From: SZUA-547 sp963669265
GTDB lineage: Bacteria; Pseudomonadota; Alphaproteobacteria; Rhodobacterales; Rhodobacteraceae
Reading direction: 5' to 3'
Assembly (NCBI GenBank): GCA_963669265.1
Contig: OY769916.1
Location: forward strand, 868,001-932,000
Length of the DNA: 64,000 bases
Part shown: positions 25,908 through 35,057 of the stretch, in pieces
Layout: the number at the start of each line of letters is the position of its first letter
Position numbering within the stretch: the first letter of the stretch is position 1
Position numbers and translations under genes: made by a program
The notes under the pieces: model-generated
Told to the model about the DNA's origin: nothing
The model's database searches: none
Seen by the model: only the letters and a program-made list of their open reading frames with translations

Positions 25908-27152
25908 TCAATACCGGCTCACAAACATATATCCATGATCAATCGCATGATCTAAGACGGCCAGCGCCTCATCGTAGCGATCTTGCAAAATATGCAGCGA
26001 CATGAGGCCAAGATTCTCTTCAGACGTCTTTATGGACGCAAGCTCAACACCTTCGAAATACTCGCCCAACAGCCGTTCGAATACGGCGGAGCGTTCCGGA
26101 TCGGTCGCTCGCAGGGCGAAGGCGTCGATCGCCAAATGGTTCAGAGCGCAGGAATCCGCCCTCAAGCCCGACGCGGACTCCACCACGTCCCAGTGACGGC
26201 TGTTGACGCTGTAGGTCTCAAACTCTGTATCCGGATCCACAATCATTTTCGCATATTGGCTTCTCAAAGCATGCGGATTTTTTGCGGCCTCAGATCGAGC
26301 ACGCTGCGCATCGCCCATGAGCGCATAGATTTGCGCGCGGTCGCTCGATCGCCGGACAAATAGCAGCGACGCTTCCGGTCGCCCCAAATCGAAATAGAGA
26401 GCTCGGATGGATCTTGAGTCATTGAGTTCCATCCAACCCAGTTCCTGCATTTTCGCGAATGTAGAGAAGGCCCTTTCGTAATCCGCGGTCGCAACGGCAA
26501 TCGTCGCAGACAAACCATGCGCCAACCGATTGTCCGGATTCCATGACAGATTTGTTGATGTATAGAGTTCCGCTTTGTCGAGATTTCCGGAGCAGAGATG
26601 CTCCCTCGAAAGAGTAAACAGGATCACCGGGTCATTCGGGTTCTCTCGCCACTCTTTCTCGACAGCGACCAGTCGATCCTGAACCGAGAGTCCTGTGGAC
26701 GTCATGGTCAGATAAGCGCGAACCGTATGCGCGAACGCGTTATCGGGATCTTTTGCGAAAGCTTTCTGCAGTAAGTCTTCCCAGTCTTCCTTGTCGCGTT
26801 CTCGGCCGGTTGCGATCGCAGAGCCTTGCCCGTTCCATGGCGCGACGATGGCGCGCGCGACCAGCGTTTCCGGGGCGTTTGGCGATATTTCAATCATTCG
26901 GTCGACGAGGCGATACAGTTCGCTCGTCTCGATGTTCGGCCCGTCTTCTTCGAAGAGAACGCTCCGATGCCAATGGGCGCGCAGGAGCGCGGAATATGCC
27001 GGGAGATAATTGGGGTGCTCTGCGATCACTTCCACGAGAAGCGCAAACGCTTCGTCCAGATCGTGCTTTGCATCTGTTCCAATATGCTACTTCGCCAGTT
27101 CCAACTTTCGTCGAACGTCATCGGCGAAAAGGTCCGAAACCTGAGCATCGCC
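25908..27152 (-). pseudogene. C-terminal half of a TPR-type (CadC/adenylate-cyclase-like) regulatory protein, interrupted
   Basis: The long open part (25908-27035) encodes helical repeats with TPR-like spacing (PNAPETLVARAIVAPWNG, KDPDNAFAHTVRAYLTMTST, LSWNPDNRLAHGLSATIAVA, ILQDRYDEALAVLDHAIDHG). Reading upstream in the same frame reveals DEAFALLVEV, then an amber stop at 27087-27089, then DLFADDVRRKLELAK, the linker found before TPRs in CadC/TolB-type or adenylate-cyclase-like proteins. No N-terminal DNA-binding or cyclase domain follows. The gene is thus a broken remnant; the open part could be expressed from a GTG at 27035 but has no clear ribosome site. Confidence 0.6.
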
Positions 27153-27243
27153 CGCTCCCCTCGTTGGAATGGGAGATTTGGATTTTCAGCTCTGTTGTTC
27201 AGCCACCGCCCAATCGATCACAAGTCAGACATGCCCAAGTCTC

Positions 27244-27430
27244 TCAGTGCAGCGCATTATGGTCGAAATTGATCCCTATGCCCCCCATACTCCTGAGCGA
27301 GTGTCGGAAACGGAGATAGATCATCACCGCCAGGCAGATGAACTCGTGGTTAGGATTGAAGCACCCAAAGAGAGCGCATTTTTTCAAGAGCTGACGCACG
27401 GCGAGCGCCCTGCCCGTCTCAAGCCAAGGT
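27244..27430 (-). pseudogene. Possible C-terminal fragment of an IS5-type transposase
   Basis: A reverse-strand frame ends NPNHEFICLAVMIYLRFRHS, which resembles the hydrophobic tail of IS5-group transposases, then stops at 27244-27246. There is no start or catalytic region. Weak call, based on pattern only. Confidence 0.25.
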
Positions 27431-27489
27431 CGTCCGACAGTCGCTTCGGAATGGCCAATCTTCCCAGATCTTGTTAGAGCAGATTCCGA

Positions 27490-27963
27490 TCACTCGGGCT
27501 CATATCCTGCGGCTGTGAAGTAGTTTTTGCATTCTTGGGGCGGGAAAGCGTCGATTGCATTGGCGACGGCGTCCCAGAGGCCGTCGCGGGTGCGTTCGGC
27601 GGCCTTGCGCATGAGCGCCTTGAGCTTGGAGAAGGCCATCTCGATCGGATTGAAATCCGGGCTGTAGGGCGGCAGGAAGACGAGACTTGCGCCTGCGGCC
27701 TCGATGGCGGCGCGCACGGCCGCGCCTTTGTGACTGCCGAGATTGTCCATGATCACCAAGTCGCCGGACCTCAGCGTTGGGACCAGAACCTGCTCCACAT
27801 AGGCGAGGAAAATCTCGCCATTGACCGGCCCGTCGATCACCATCGGCGCATCCATGCCCGTCAAGCGCAGGCCGCCAATGAATGTCTTCGTCTTCCAATG
27901 GCCATGGAGCAGGCTTGCGCGCAACCTCTCGCCCCTGGGCGCGCGGCCCCCCAGCCGCGCCAT
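27490..27963 (-). CDS. IS630 transposase, second frame (DDE catalytic part)
   Basis: The annotated open frame of 157 residues starts inside the catalytic domain. After a -1 slip at the A7 tract the frame reads through FIDETFLNTKM (first D), DLVIMDNLGSHKG (second D) and SPDFNPIEMAFSKLKAL (E), completing the DDE triad. This split organisation with a slippery A-run is common in IS630 elements. It probably works only as the fused product. Confidence 0.82.
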   Translation of the reverse strand: MARLGGRAPRGERLRASLLHGHWKTKTFIGGLRLTGMDAPMVIDGPVNGEIFLAYVEQVLVPTLRSGDLVIMDNLGSHKGAAVRAAIEAAGASLVFLPPYSPDFNPIEMAFSKLKALMRKAAERTRDGLWDAVANAIDAFPPQECKNYFTAAGYEPE

Positions 27964-27982
27964 CTTGGTGTTCAGAAAGGTC

Positions 27983-28438
27983 TCATCGATAAAAATAGAC
28001 GCTTGGGGTCCAGATCCGGCTGCGCCTCAAACCAGGCTTCCCGCGCCGCCCGGACGTCTTTTCGGTCCTGCTCGCTCGCATGGCCGGTCTTTTTTTGAAT
28101 GTCCAGCCGCGGCAGCGGAAGAACCGGTGAACCGTCGACGGCGCGAAGCGCTCGCCGTACTCGCGCTCCAGCCTCTGGGCGATCTCCGCCAGCGTGATGT
28201 CGAGCGTCTCCTCGACCATCGCGAAGATCGCGTCATCGAGCGCGTCGATCCGACCCGAGCGCGTGTCGCCGCACTGCGCGCGCGGCGCGGCAGAGCCCGT
28301 CTCTCGACAGAGCCGACGCCACTTCACAGCCGCAGACGGCCAAATCCCAAACCGCGCCGCCGCCGCGCGACAGCTCATACCGGCCTCAATTGCGGCGATC
28401 ACCCGGCGTCTCAGATCAAGAGAAAGAGGTTTCGTCAT
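27983..28438 (-). CDS. IS630 transposase, first frame (DNA-binding part)
   Basis: About 152 residues from MTKPLSLDLR. It has the IS630 helix-turn-helix (RRRVIAAIEAGMSCRAAAAR, then FGIWPSAAVKWRR) and a second winged-helix region (DITLAEIAQRLEREYGERFA). At 28090-28096 a run of seven A on the coding strand follows the codon for F in TFKKRP; a -1 slip there enters the frame of the second part. Without slipping, the product ends at 27983. Confidence 0.8.
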   Translation of the reverse strand: MTKPLSLDLRRRVIAAIEAGMSCRAAAARFGIWPSAAVKWRRLCRETGSAAPRAQCGDTRSGRIDALDDAIFAMVEETLDITLAEIAQRLEREYGERFAPSTVHRFFRCRGWTFKKRPAMRASRTEKTSGRRGKPGLRRSRIWTPSVYFYR

Positions 28439-28546
28439 GGAGGCTGGCCTCCTCACCAGCCCCAACCTTGAATCAGAAGCCGCCGCAAATGGGAATCCCC
28501 CAACGAATCCGTCAGGACGGAAAATGCGCTAGCGCCACTCCGCCTA

Positions 28547-29974
28547 TCAACTTTGCAGAAGTTCGGCTACCGCGCTTGCATCGTTCAACTCCGCGACGTT
28601 CCAGGCCGCCGCGATCAGCGCATCCTGACCCGCCGCGTTAAGCACGCCCTCGCAGCAGGAACGGACTTTTGCCTCCAATTCTCCGTCGCTTAGCGGGTTC
28701 TCAGGCCCGCCTCGATAGCGCTCATCCGCCCATCCGGCGACCTCGCCATCGCCTTCCAGTTTTATCGTGATCCGGGACCGCATCTTGTCGAAGCCTTTGG
28801 CTTCGATCTCGGGATCAAACCTTGTTCGAACACGGCGCTGCATCGCCTGCATGGCGTCCGAGTCGACGAATTCGTCCGAAAACTCGTGCTTACCGGCCTT
28901 GCGGTTCAGCGCAATCATCGCCAGCGCCGCCGGCAGTGAGAATTTGGCTTGCAGATGATTGGACGCGACCGGATAGCGGATTGGTTTCAGGATGTTGGAG
29001 CCGGCGTGGACCGTCACGCTCTCAATATCCTCCGGCTTGATATCAGCATCGATGACCAACCGCAGCATCAGGTCTATGGTCGGATGGGTCAACACTCCGC
29101 ACGGATAGGGTTTAATCGAAACACCCGGCTCAGTAATCGACCACGTCTTGCCAAAGCCTTGCGAGATCTTCTCTTCGCTGACGCCGCCGCCCTGCACGGC
29201 GAAGAAGCCCCAAGGACCGTCTAGCGCCTGTGGATCAGCGGTGTGCCCGCGTGCTGCCAGAAGCGCGGCGGTGACGCCGTTCTCTGCAGCGCGGCCGACA
29301 TGCAGTGGCTTGGTCATGGTGCCGAAGTTACAGCGGATGCCGGCGGCCAAGCTGGCGGCGATGCCAAAGCCCCAACGCAATTTCTCACCTTTCAGGCCCA
29401 GAATCTTGGCGGCGGCGACAAAGGCACCGAATGTCCCGACGACGCCGCTGGAGTGCATGCCTCGCATGTAGTGCTGCGGAAGCATCCATTCAGAGATTTT
29501 GCACTCGACCTCAAAGCCGGTCAGGAACGCCAGCATAAACTGCTTACCATCCACGCCGCCCAAGCGCTGCGCCATGACCAGCGCGGCGGTCAGGGGCGGA
29601 ACCGTCGGGTGGGTCAAGAGGCCATAGATATGCGCAGGATCGGTACTGACCTGGCTGTCGTCCCAATCATGTGCGTGGCCAGCCGTCCCGAGTACGCGGG
29701 CGGCCATCGGCGCTGGCACCTTGATGTCTCGCGCCAGCAACCGGGCGTCGGCGCGACCGCCGGTTTCTTCCGCCTCGGCAATCAACACTTCAACGCCATG
29801 CTCATCCGAGCCGGCCACAAATAATCCGAGCCCGTCGAGAAGACAGCGCTTTCCGATGCGGAGCGCGTCCTCCGGGATATCTTCAAACCGCGCCGCTTCA
29901 ACAAATTCTGCAGCTTGGGCAGTGACATTGGTGTCCGCCGGCATATTGGCGAACGCGTTTTCGGCGACAGACAT
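28547..29974 (-). CDS. MmgE/PrpD-family protein
   Basis: 475 residues from the ATG at 29974, preceded by an AAAGGA site; the frame is open to 30049 but that part overlaps abrB. It contains MmgE/PrpD patterns: AHDWDDSQVSTDPAHIYGLL, PTVPPLTAALVMAQRLGG, GMHSSGVVGTFGAFVAAAKI and YPCGVLTHPTIDLMLRLV. The family includes 2-methylcitrate dehydratase, cis-aconitate decarboxylase and epimerases acting on di- and tricarboxylates. It is the last gene of a leftward operon with a tripartite tricarboxylate transporter, so it likely acts on the imported compound. The exact reaction cannot be told. Confidence 0.87.
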   Translation of the reverse strand: MSVAENAFANMPADTNVTAQAAEFVEAARFEDIPEDALRIGKRCLLDGLGLFVAGSDEHGVEVLIAEAEETGGRADARLLARDIKVPAPMAARVLGTAGHAHDWDDSQVSTDPAHIYGLLTHPTVPPLTAALVMAQRLGGVDGKQFMLAFLTGFEVECKISEWMLPQHYMRGMHSSGVVGTFGAFVAAAKILGLKGEKLRWGFGIAASLAAGIRCNFGTMTKPLHVGRAAENGVTAALLAARGHTADPQALDGPWGFFAVQGGGVSEEKISQGFGKTWSITEPGVSIKPYPCGVLTHPTIDLMLRLVIDADIKPEDIESVTVHAGSNILKPIRYPVASNHLQAKFSLPAALAMIALNRKAGKHEFSDEFVDSDAMQAMQRRVRTRFDPEIEAKGFDKMRSRITIKLEGDGEVAGWADERYRGGPENPLSDGELEAKVRSCCEGVLNAAGQDALIAAAWNVAELNDASAVAELLQS

Positions 29975-29978
29975 TAGC

Positions 29979-31040
29979 TTATCCTTTCGTAGTGTCGGAA
30001 TAGGCGGAAAAGTGGGAAAGCTGGGACCAGAGAGGCCCCGCCAGAGCATTGACGGTGACGGCGCGCACGGCCTGAAAGGCGGCCACCAGCGCGATGTCTT
30101 GATCCAGCGCCCGCGCGGTCAGTACCATTTCGGCCATGCCGCCGATCGAGAAGCAGAGGATCAGTGTGGGAATGTCATGCGGCATCGCCTGACCCGCGAA
30201 CGCGGCGATGGCGGCCATAATCGTGATGATGACGATCAGGACCGGTGCGCCGACGGCGAGCGCGCGCGGAATGGTCGCCAATGCGCGGCGCTCAAACCGC
30301 GCGCCAAGTGAGATGCCGACGAAGACTTGCGCTATCGCCAGCATCGGTTCGGGAAGATTGCCTGACAACTCGCCGACGCTTGCGAAAGCGCCGACAGAAA
30401 TCACCGCGCCCAGCAACCATGCGGCAGGCAGCTTCAGACGCGCGCCCAGCCTGCCGCCAAAGATCGCGATGGCCAGAGTGGCTAGGACGAGCGGCGCGTT
30501 CTGGGACACCACTTCGGACGGCTCGATCGCGCCATGCGGAACGACGGCAAGCAGAGCCAATGGCAGCAATCCGACGACCAGGCCCACGCGAACTGCGTGC
30601 AGCGAGGCGATCGTGGTGGGCTCCGCGCGATAGCGCGCGCCCACATTGGCCATTTCTATGACTCCGCCTGGAAGAAGGGAAAAAAAGGCGGTGCTGCGCG
30701 CTACGCCGCCGAAATGCGCCAAAGCGGGAGCGGCCAGCGCGGCGCATCCCATGCCTGCAAAGGCGCCGAGGACCATGGCGGGCGTCCAAGCGAGCATCTC
30801 ACTCGCGACCTCAGGCGTGATGGCCAGGCCGACACTTGCTCCGACGACTGCCAAGGAGAATCTGCTGAACACAGGCGCCGGGACAACATTGCGACCGGCG
30901 ACGGCGAAGCCGCCGGTCACGAGAGCGGAGCCCATCAGCCACCCGAGCGGCATGCCCGCCCATTGCCAGACGGCGCCGCCGAGCGTCGCTGGCAATAGGG
31001 TCAGAGCAAAGCCCCGCAGATTCAGGCGGCTGACGGTCAT
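29979..31040 (-). CDS. AbrB-family integral membrane protein (PF05145 type)
   Basis: 353 residues forming about ten hydrophobic helices in two similar halves (for example WAGMPLGWLMGSALVTGGFA near the N-terminus and KLPAAWLLGAVISVGAFASV in the second half; each half has the PxGWLxGS/PAAWLLGA pattern). Often mislabelled as AbrB transcriptional regulator after E. coli aidB regulator; it is in fact a membrane protein and probable transporter. It lies 3 bp after tctA and 4 bp before the prpD-like gene, so it may export or co-import the same class of substrate. Confidence 0.83.
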   Translation of the reverse strand: MTVSRLNLRGFALTLLPATLGGAVWQWAGMPLGWLMGSALVTGGFAVAGRNVVPAPVFSRFSLAVVGASVGLAITPEVASEMLAWTPAMVLGAFAGMGCAALAAPALAHFGGVARSTAFFSLLPGGVIEMANVGARYRAEPTTIASLHAVRVGLVVGLLPLALLAVVPHGAIEPSEVVSQNAPLVLATLAIAIFGGRLGARLKLPAAWLLGAVISVGAFASVGELSGNLPEPMLAIAQVFVGISLGARFERRALATIPRALAVGAPVLIVIITIMAAIAAFAGQAMPHDIPTLILCFSIGGMAEMVLTARALDQDIALVAAFQAVRAVTVNALAGPLWSQLSHFSAYSDTTKG

Positions 31041-31043
31041 GGG

Positions 31044-32555
31044 TTACTCGTTCCCGTGCGCAAGCCCATCGGCGTTCTTCAGCCGCCGGTTCTTGACGAA
31101 CGTGCTCAACGGCGTTGACGCGATGCTGAGGATGGCAAGAGCGAAGAACAGCAGTGCGATTGGACGGCTAAGGAACTGAAGAATGTCCTGATCAAAGAGG
31201 ATCATGGACTGCGCCAGCGAGTTCTCGACCAGATGACCCAGCACCAGACCCATGATGATCGGCGCAGGCGAGAACCCGGCCCGGTTCATGAAGTAGCCGA
31301 TGAACCCGGCGATCAGCATGATGTAGACGTCCGTCAGCGTCTGACCTGAGCCATAGGCGCCGACCACGCAGAGGCAGAACACCGCCGGCCAAAGGAACTG
31401 GCGCGGGATCAGCGAGATGCGCGAGAAGTATTTTGCGCCAAACATCCCGAAGACCAGGAACACCAGGTTGGCGATCAACATTGCAAAGAAGATCGCGTAG
31501 AGCAGGTTCGGCTGGTTCTCAAAGAGATACGGACCCGGCCGCAGACCGTGGATCTGCAATCCTCCCAGAATGACCGCCGCGGTGGCGGAGCCGGGGATGC
31601 CCAAAGCGAGCGTCGGAACCATCGACCCGCCGGTTGCGGCGTTGTTCGCAGCCTCCGGCCCCGCCACGCCCTCGAGCTCGCCTTTGCCGAAATTGTCCTT
31701 GTTCGGCGACCAGCGCTTGGCTTCGTTATAGCCGATCATCGCGGCGACGGTGCTGCCTTCGGCGGGAAGGATGCCGACAAAGGTGCCGATGCCGGAAGAT
31801 CGCAGGATTGTCTTCCAGCACCGCTTAAAATCGCTGGCGGTAGGAAGCTTCAGGGCCGAGATGTTGAAACGCTCGAGCGGCTTATCCTTTTGCCCAGCCT
31901 GATCCAGCAATTCGGCCATAGCGAAGAGGCCTATAAGGACCGGAATGAAGCTGATGCCTTCATAAAGCTCCGGCACGCCGAAAGTGAACCGCTCGACGCC
32001 TGTGGTCAGATCGACGCCGACCGTCGCCAACAGAACGCCGAACGCGCCGCCGATCAGGTTTTTGACCGCGGATTTGCCGCTGATCGACGCCAGCATCGAA
32101 AGGCCAAAAACGGTCAGAGCGAAATACTCAGGCGGTCCGAATTTGTAGGCGATGTTCGCCAAAAACGGCGCTGCGAGGATCAGCACGAACAGGCTGAAGA
32201 TGCCGCCGCAGACGCTGGCCGCCGCCGCCATACCAAGGGCTGCGCCCGCTTGGCCTTTCTTAGCCAGCGGATAGCCGTCGAAAGCTGTCGCCGCCGCCGG
32301 CGGCGCGCCCGGCGCGTTGATCAGGATCGCGGTGATCGAACCGCCGAAGGTGCCCGCGCAGTAGAGCGCCGCCAACATGGCGATGGCCGGGATCGGTTCC
32401 AGATAAATGGTGAAGGGCAGCAGCAAGGCGACCGCCATAGAGCTGGAAAGGCCAGGCAGAGCGCCGACCAGCACGCCGACCATTGTGCCGGCGCAGATCA
32501 GTAACAGCGTTGAAGGTGTCGCGACCTCGAGAAGGCCGCCGATGACGACATCCAT
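31044..32555 (-). CDS. tctA: TctA-family large permease subunit of TTT system 2
   Basis: 503 residues, full length. Family motifs are VGVLVGALPGLSSSMAVALL at the N-terminus, AILINAPGAPPAAATAFDGY, GTFVGILPAEGSTVAAMIGY and ALGIPGSATAAVILGGLQIH, across about twelve membrane segments. Second copy of TctA in this window and similar to the one at 1-1362. It lies 10 bp after tctB. The substrate is unknown; the operon partners (MmgE/PrpD, AbrB) suggest a carboxylate. Confidence 0.95.
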   Translation of the reverse strand: MDVVIGGLLEVATPSTLLLICAGTMVGVLVGALPGLSSSMAVALLLPFTIYLEPIPAIAMLAALYCAGTFGGSITAILINAPGAPPAAATAFDGYPLAKKGQAGAALGMAAAASVCGGIFSLFVLILAAPFLANIAYKFGPPEYFALTVFGLSMLASISGKSAVKNLIGGAFGVLLATVGVDLTTGVERFTFGVPELYEGISFIPVLIGLFAMAELLDQAGQKDKPLERFNISALKLPTASDFKRCWKTILRSSGIGTFVGILPAEGSTVAAMIGYNEAKRWSPNKDNFGKGELEGVAGPEAANNAATGGSMVPTLALGIPGSATAAVILGGLQIHGLRPGPYLFENQPNLLYAIFFAMLIANLVFLVFGMFGAKYFSRISLIPRQFLWPAVFCLCVVGAYGSGQTLTDVYIMLIAGFIGYFMNRAGFSPAPIIMGLVLGHLVENSLAQSMILFDQDILQFLSRPIALLFFALAILSIASTPLSTFVKNRRLKNADGLAHGNE

Positions 32556-32565
32556 GTGCGCCTCC

Positions 32566-33027
32566 TCAGACGATCAGTCCGCTCAGCGGACCCAGCGGAA
32601 GACGCAGGGCCAAGAGCATCTGAAAAATGATGAAAATCGCGACCGGCACGGCGACGGCGAAGGCGCCAATGGCGAGATAGTTGCGCGAGCCCCAAAGCGT
32701 CGGGAGCACGATACAGACGGCGAAGAATGTAATGGGCACGCCAACGATCGGAAACAGGATGGCGGCAAGGCCTAGGACCCCGGCGGTCGCCCACATCTTC
32801 CACGGTGGCGGCGTTTCATTCTCGCTCTTGCCCGCGCGAAAGCCCTGCACGATCATGATGATCGCAAGCCCAGCGATGATCGTGAGCACCAGCTGGGGCA
32901 TGTGAGTAGCGGGCATGCCTTGCGCAGCGCCCAGCGGGTCGGATTCGAAAGTCGTTGTGACGTAGTAGAGGATCGCGCAAGCGACGAGGATCACGAAACC
33001 CGAAACTACATCTTTCGAGATAGTCAT
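32566..33027 (-). CDS. tctB: TctB-family small membrane subunit of TTT system 2
   Basis: 153 residues with four hydrophobic segments (GFVILVACAILYYVTTTF, LVLTIIAGLAIIMIVQGF, and two pairs near residues 80-115 and 120-140), as in TctB. Its place between tctC and tctA supports the call. Gaps of 66 bp to tctC and 10 bp to tctA fit one transcript. Confidence 0.9.
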   Translation of the reverse strand: MTISKDVVSGFVILVACAILYYVTTTFESDPLGAAQGMPATHMPQLVLTIIAGLAIIMIVQGFRAGKSENETPPPWKMWATAGVLGLAAILFPIVGVPITFFAVCIVLPTLWGSRNYLAIGAFAVAVPVAIFIIFQMLLALRLPLGPLSGLIV

Positions 33028-33093
33028 TTTGTCCCCTCCAAGAAGATAGAAGAGCGGACGCGGTCCCGCGCCCGCCCCTTGCTCGATTTGCGG

Positions 33094-34050
33094 TTACTTG
33101 CGAAGTCCGAGCTCTCCGAGGGTGGCGTAGATGTTGTCGTACATCTCACGGATCTGGGCGTCCCAGACGTCCGCTCCAGCGACGCTGTCCGGGTCGAGAC
33201 CAATGCCGTCGAGGTAGGCCTGGAACGTGCCGTGCTCCATCGATTTGAGAAGCTTTTCTTCGAGGAAGGCCGTCCGATCAGCAGGCACATCCTTCATGAC
33301 GATGACGCCGCGCACGGTCGAAAAGTTGGATCCTTCGATCCCCAGCTCCTCGAGCGTCGGCGTGTCCGGCAGTGCGCCCAGGCGCTTTTGCGCCATGATC
33401 GCGACCGGGATAAAATCACCGGACTCGATGCCATCGACGGCTTCACCGTAATTTAAGCCTGCCGCCTGAATATTACCGCCCATCAGGTTGGTGATGATCG
33501 CGCCGCCGCCATCGAAGGGAACGTAGGAAACTTTTACTCCGGATTTATTGGCGAACGTCATCGCCGCGATATGGTCGATGCCGCCCGCCTGGGTGCCGCC
33601 CCACTTGATTGGCGCGCTTTCCGACGCCGCTTTCAGCTCATCCAAAGTGGTGATGCCGGTGTTTTTCTGCGCGACGATGATGATTGGATCATCGGTCGAG
33701 CGCACTACACCCTTGACCTCGTCGATGCTGATGGGCGCGCGGCCGCGCGCCATAGTGATCAGGTGGGTCGGCGTGATCGCCATCAGGGTATAACCGTCGG
33801 CGGGCTTGCCAGAGGCGTAGCTCATCGCGACGGCGCCGCCGCCGCCCTTCTTGATCTGCACATAGGCGTCGGTCTTCAGCTCTTTTCGTGCGCGGATTAG
33901 CATGGTGCGCGCTGTGGTGTCTGTGCCGCCGCCCGCTGAGGCGTGGGTGACAACCTCAATCGGCCCGGACGGGTAGTCGTTCGCAAGCGCGAAGCTAGCC
34001 GATAGGGCAAGTGACATCGCGGTCGCCGCGATAGCGCCAATGGTTTTCAT
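33094..34050 (-). CDS. tctC: TctC-family periplasmic binding protein of TTT system 2
   Basis: 318 residues from the ATG at 34050, which has a GGGAGGAG ribosome site (an upstream start at 34065 would add five residues). A signal peptide ends near SFALANDYP. The binding loop is HASAGGGTDTTARTMLIRAR, very similar to that of system 1, and the sequence later shows FDGGGAIITNLMGGNIQAAG. First gene of the operon, with a GntR-type operator about 75 bp upstream. Confidence 0.94.
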   Translation of the reverse strand: MKTIGAIAATAMSLALSASFALANDYPSGPIEVVTHASAGGGTDTTARTMLIRARKELKTDAYVQIKKGGGGAVAMSYASGKPADGYTLMAITPTHLITMARGRAPISIDEVKGVVRSTDDPIIIVAQKNTGITTLDELKAASESAPIKWGGTQAGGIDHIAAMTFANKSGVKVSYVPFDGGGAIITNLMGGNIQAAGLNYGEAVDGIESGDFIPVAIMAQKRLGALPDTPTLEELGIEGSNFSTVRGVIVMKDVPADRTAFLEEKLLKSMEHGTFQAYLDGIGLDPDSVAGADVWDAQIREMYDNIYATLGELGLRK

Positions 34051-34124
34051 AGTTGCTCCTCCCAAGGTCCATACGGCGTGTGCGCCGGGTAATGGATGAG
34101 CGCTTCTGTATTTTGCCTTTAGTC

Positions 34125-34138
34125 AACTGTCAACAGTT
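34125..34138. promoter_or_regulatory. Operator AACTGT-CA-ACAGTT upstream of tctC
   Basis: Perfect 6-bp inverted repeat with 2-base spacer, 75 bp before tctC and within the gap to the gntR gene's 3' end. The same sequence CAACTGTCAACA recurs just upstream of gntR (34911-34922), pointing to the adjacent GntR regulator as the binding protein. Confidence 0.6.
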
Positions 34139-34201
34139 TTTAATTTTTGATTAACTCTCGATGCAGGCGCTCGCATTCAAGAAAAAAACGACTGGCAGAT
34201 G

Positions 34202-34906
34202 TTAGAGTGCGGCCGACATACGCGCCCAACCGCCGGCGACATGCCGGCGCATCGCCACTTCAGCCGCCGATTCATCCCGCTCGGAAAGCGCCTTTACGAT
34301 GGCGGCGTGTTCTTGGTTGGAAACCACCAGATTGCCCTGTTGGGCGAGTCCACGGCGCCGAAACTGATGAAGCTGTGTCACAATCCTGTGGTCATGCTCT
34401 CCGAGCGCTGGATTTCCGGAAGCCAGAACTAGATGGTCGTGGAAGGTCACATTCAACGCGTAATAGGCGTCGATATCGCCATTTTTGGCGGCTACGCCCA
34501 TCTTGTCGACCAAGTCTGAGAGAGTGGAAATCTGTTTATCTGTAGCTCTTTGCACGAGAAGCCGCCCGGTAAGTCCCGCCAAGGCACCCCGCACTTCATA
34601 GAGATCGCGGGCTTCCTCAAGCGTCATTTCGCGCACATAGTAGCCTCGGTTGACCGCGCTGATCAAAAGCCCCGCCTGTTCTAGGCTGCGGCACGCCTCT
34701 CGGATAGGTCCGCGGCTGACGTCAAGTCGCGACGCCAAGGCGCTTTCGTTTACCCGGTCGCCCGCGGCGAGTTCACCGGAAATGATCAGTTGCTCAATTG
34801 CCTCGGCGACGATCGTGGCGAGTGTCTTCGCGCGTCTTTGACTGATTTGCTCGAGGGCAGCAGCGTCTTTGGGTTCACCTGACATGAGCGCAAAATGATT
34901 TGCCAT
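34202..34906 (-). CDS. GntR-family regulator, FadR/FCD type
   Basis: About 235 residues from the ATG at 34906. The N-terminal winged helix has VNESALASRLDVSRGPIREA, the classic GntR recognition helix, followed by GYYVREMTLEEARDLYEVRG that opens the all-helical FCD ligand domain (metal-binding D and H residues in YYALNVTFHDHLVLASGNPA). The start is uncertain: ATGs at 34885 and 34969 are also in frame, and no strong ribosome site is seen. It sits upstream of and in the same direction as the tctC-tctB-tctA-abrB-prpD operon and probably controls it and itself. Confidence 0.9.
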   Translation of the reverse strand: MANHFALMSGEPKDAAALEQISQRRAKTLATIVAEAIEQLIISGELAAGDRVNESALASRLDVSRGPIREACRSLEQAGLLISAVNRGYYVREMTLEEARDLYEVRGALAGLTGRLLVQRATDKQISTLSDLVDKMGVAAKNGDIDAYYALNVTFHDHLVLASGNPALGEHDHRIVTQLHQFRRRGLAQQGNLVVSNQEHAAIVKALSERDESAAEVAMRRHVAGGWARMSAAL

Positions 34907-34910
34907 TCGC

Positions 34911-34922
34911 CAACTGTCAACA
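34911..34922. promoter_or_regulatory. Second copy of the CAACTGTCAACA operator, before gntR
   Basis: Twelve bases identical to part of the palindrome at 34125, with only the left arm fully conserved. It lies 5 bp upstream of the chosen gntR start. Suggests autoregulation; it also argues against a start as far upstream as 34969. Confidence 0.5.
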
Positions 34923-35057
34923 AAGAGCATACAGGATCTACTGCAGCTTCTTGAGCGCAATCCGTACACAGACGCTCCAATGCCGGAGCATTAAGGACCC
35001 GGCGATCAAGTTCTCTCGCCTTTGCAATTAACGCGATGCAGAAACACGGTATCTGAG

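Larger units (their letters stand above)
27477..28529 (-). mobile_element. IS630-family insertion sequence, apparently complete
   Basis: 1053 bp bounded by TA dinucleotides (27475-27476 and 28530-28531), the IS630 target duplication. The terminal repeats are imperfect: left GAGCAGATTCCGATC and right (reverse strand) GCGCATTTTCCGTCC agree at most positions. Inside are two overlapping reading frames joined by a seven-base homopolymer, giving a full DDE transposase. It sits between a decayed region and the prpD operon. Confidence 0.85.

Noticed and set aside
29979..31040. AbrB transcriptional regulator
   Set aside because: The product is an integral membrane protein with about ten helices and no DNA-binding domain; the name is a common mislabel.
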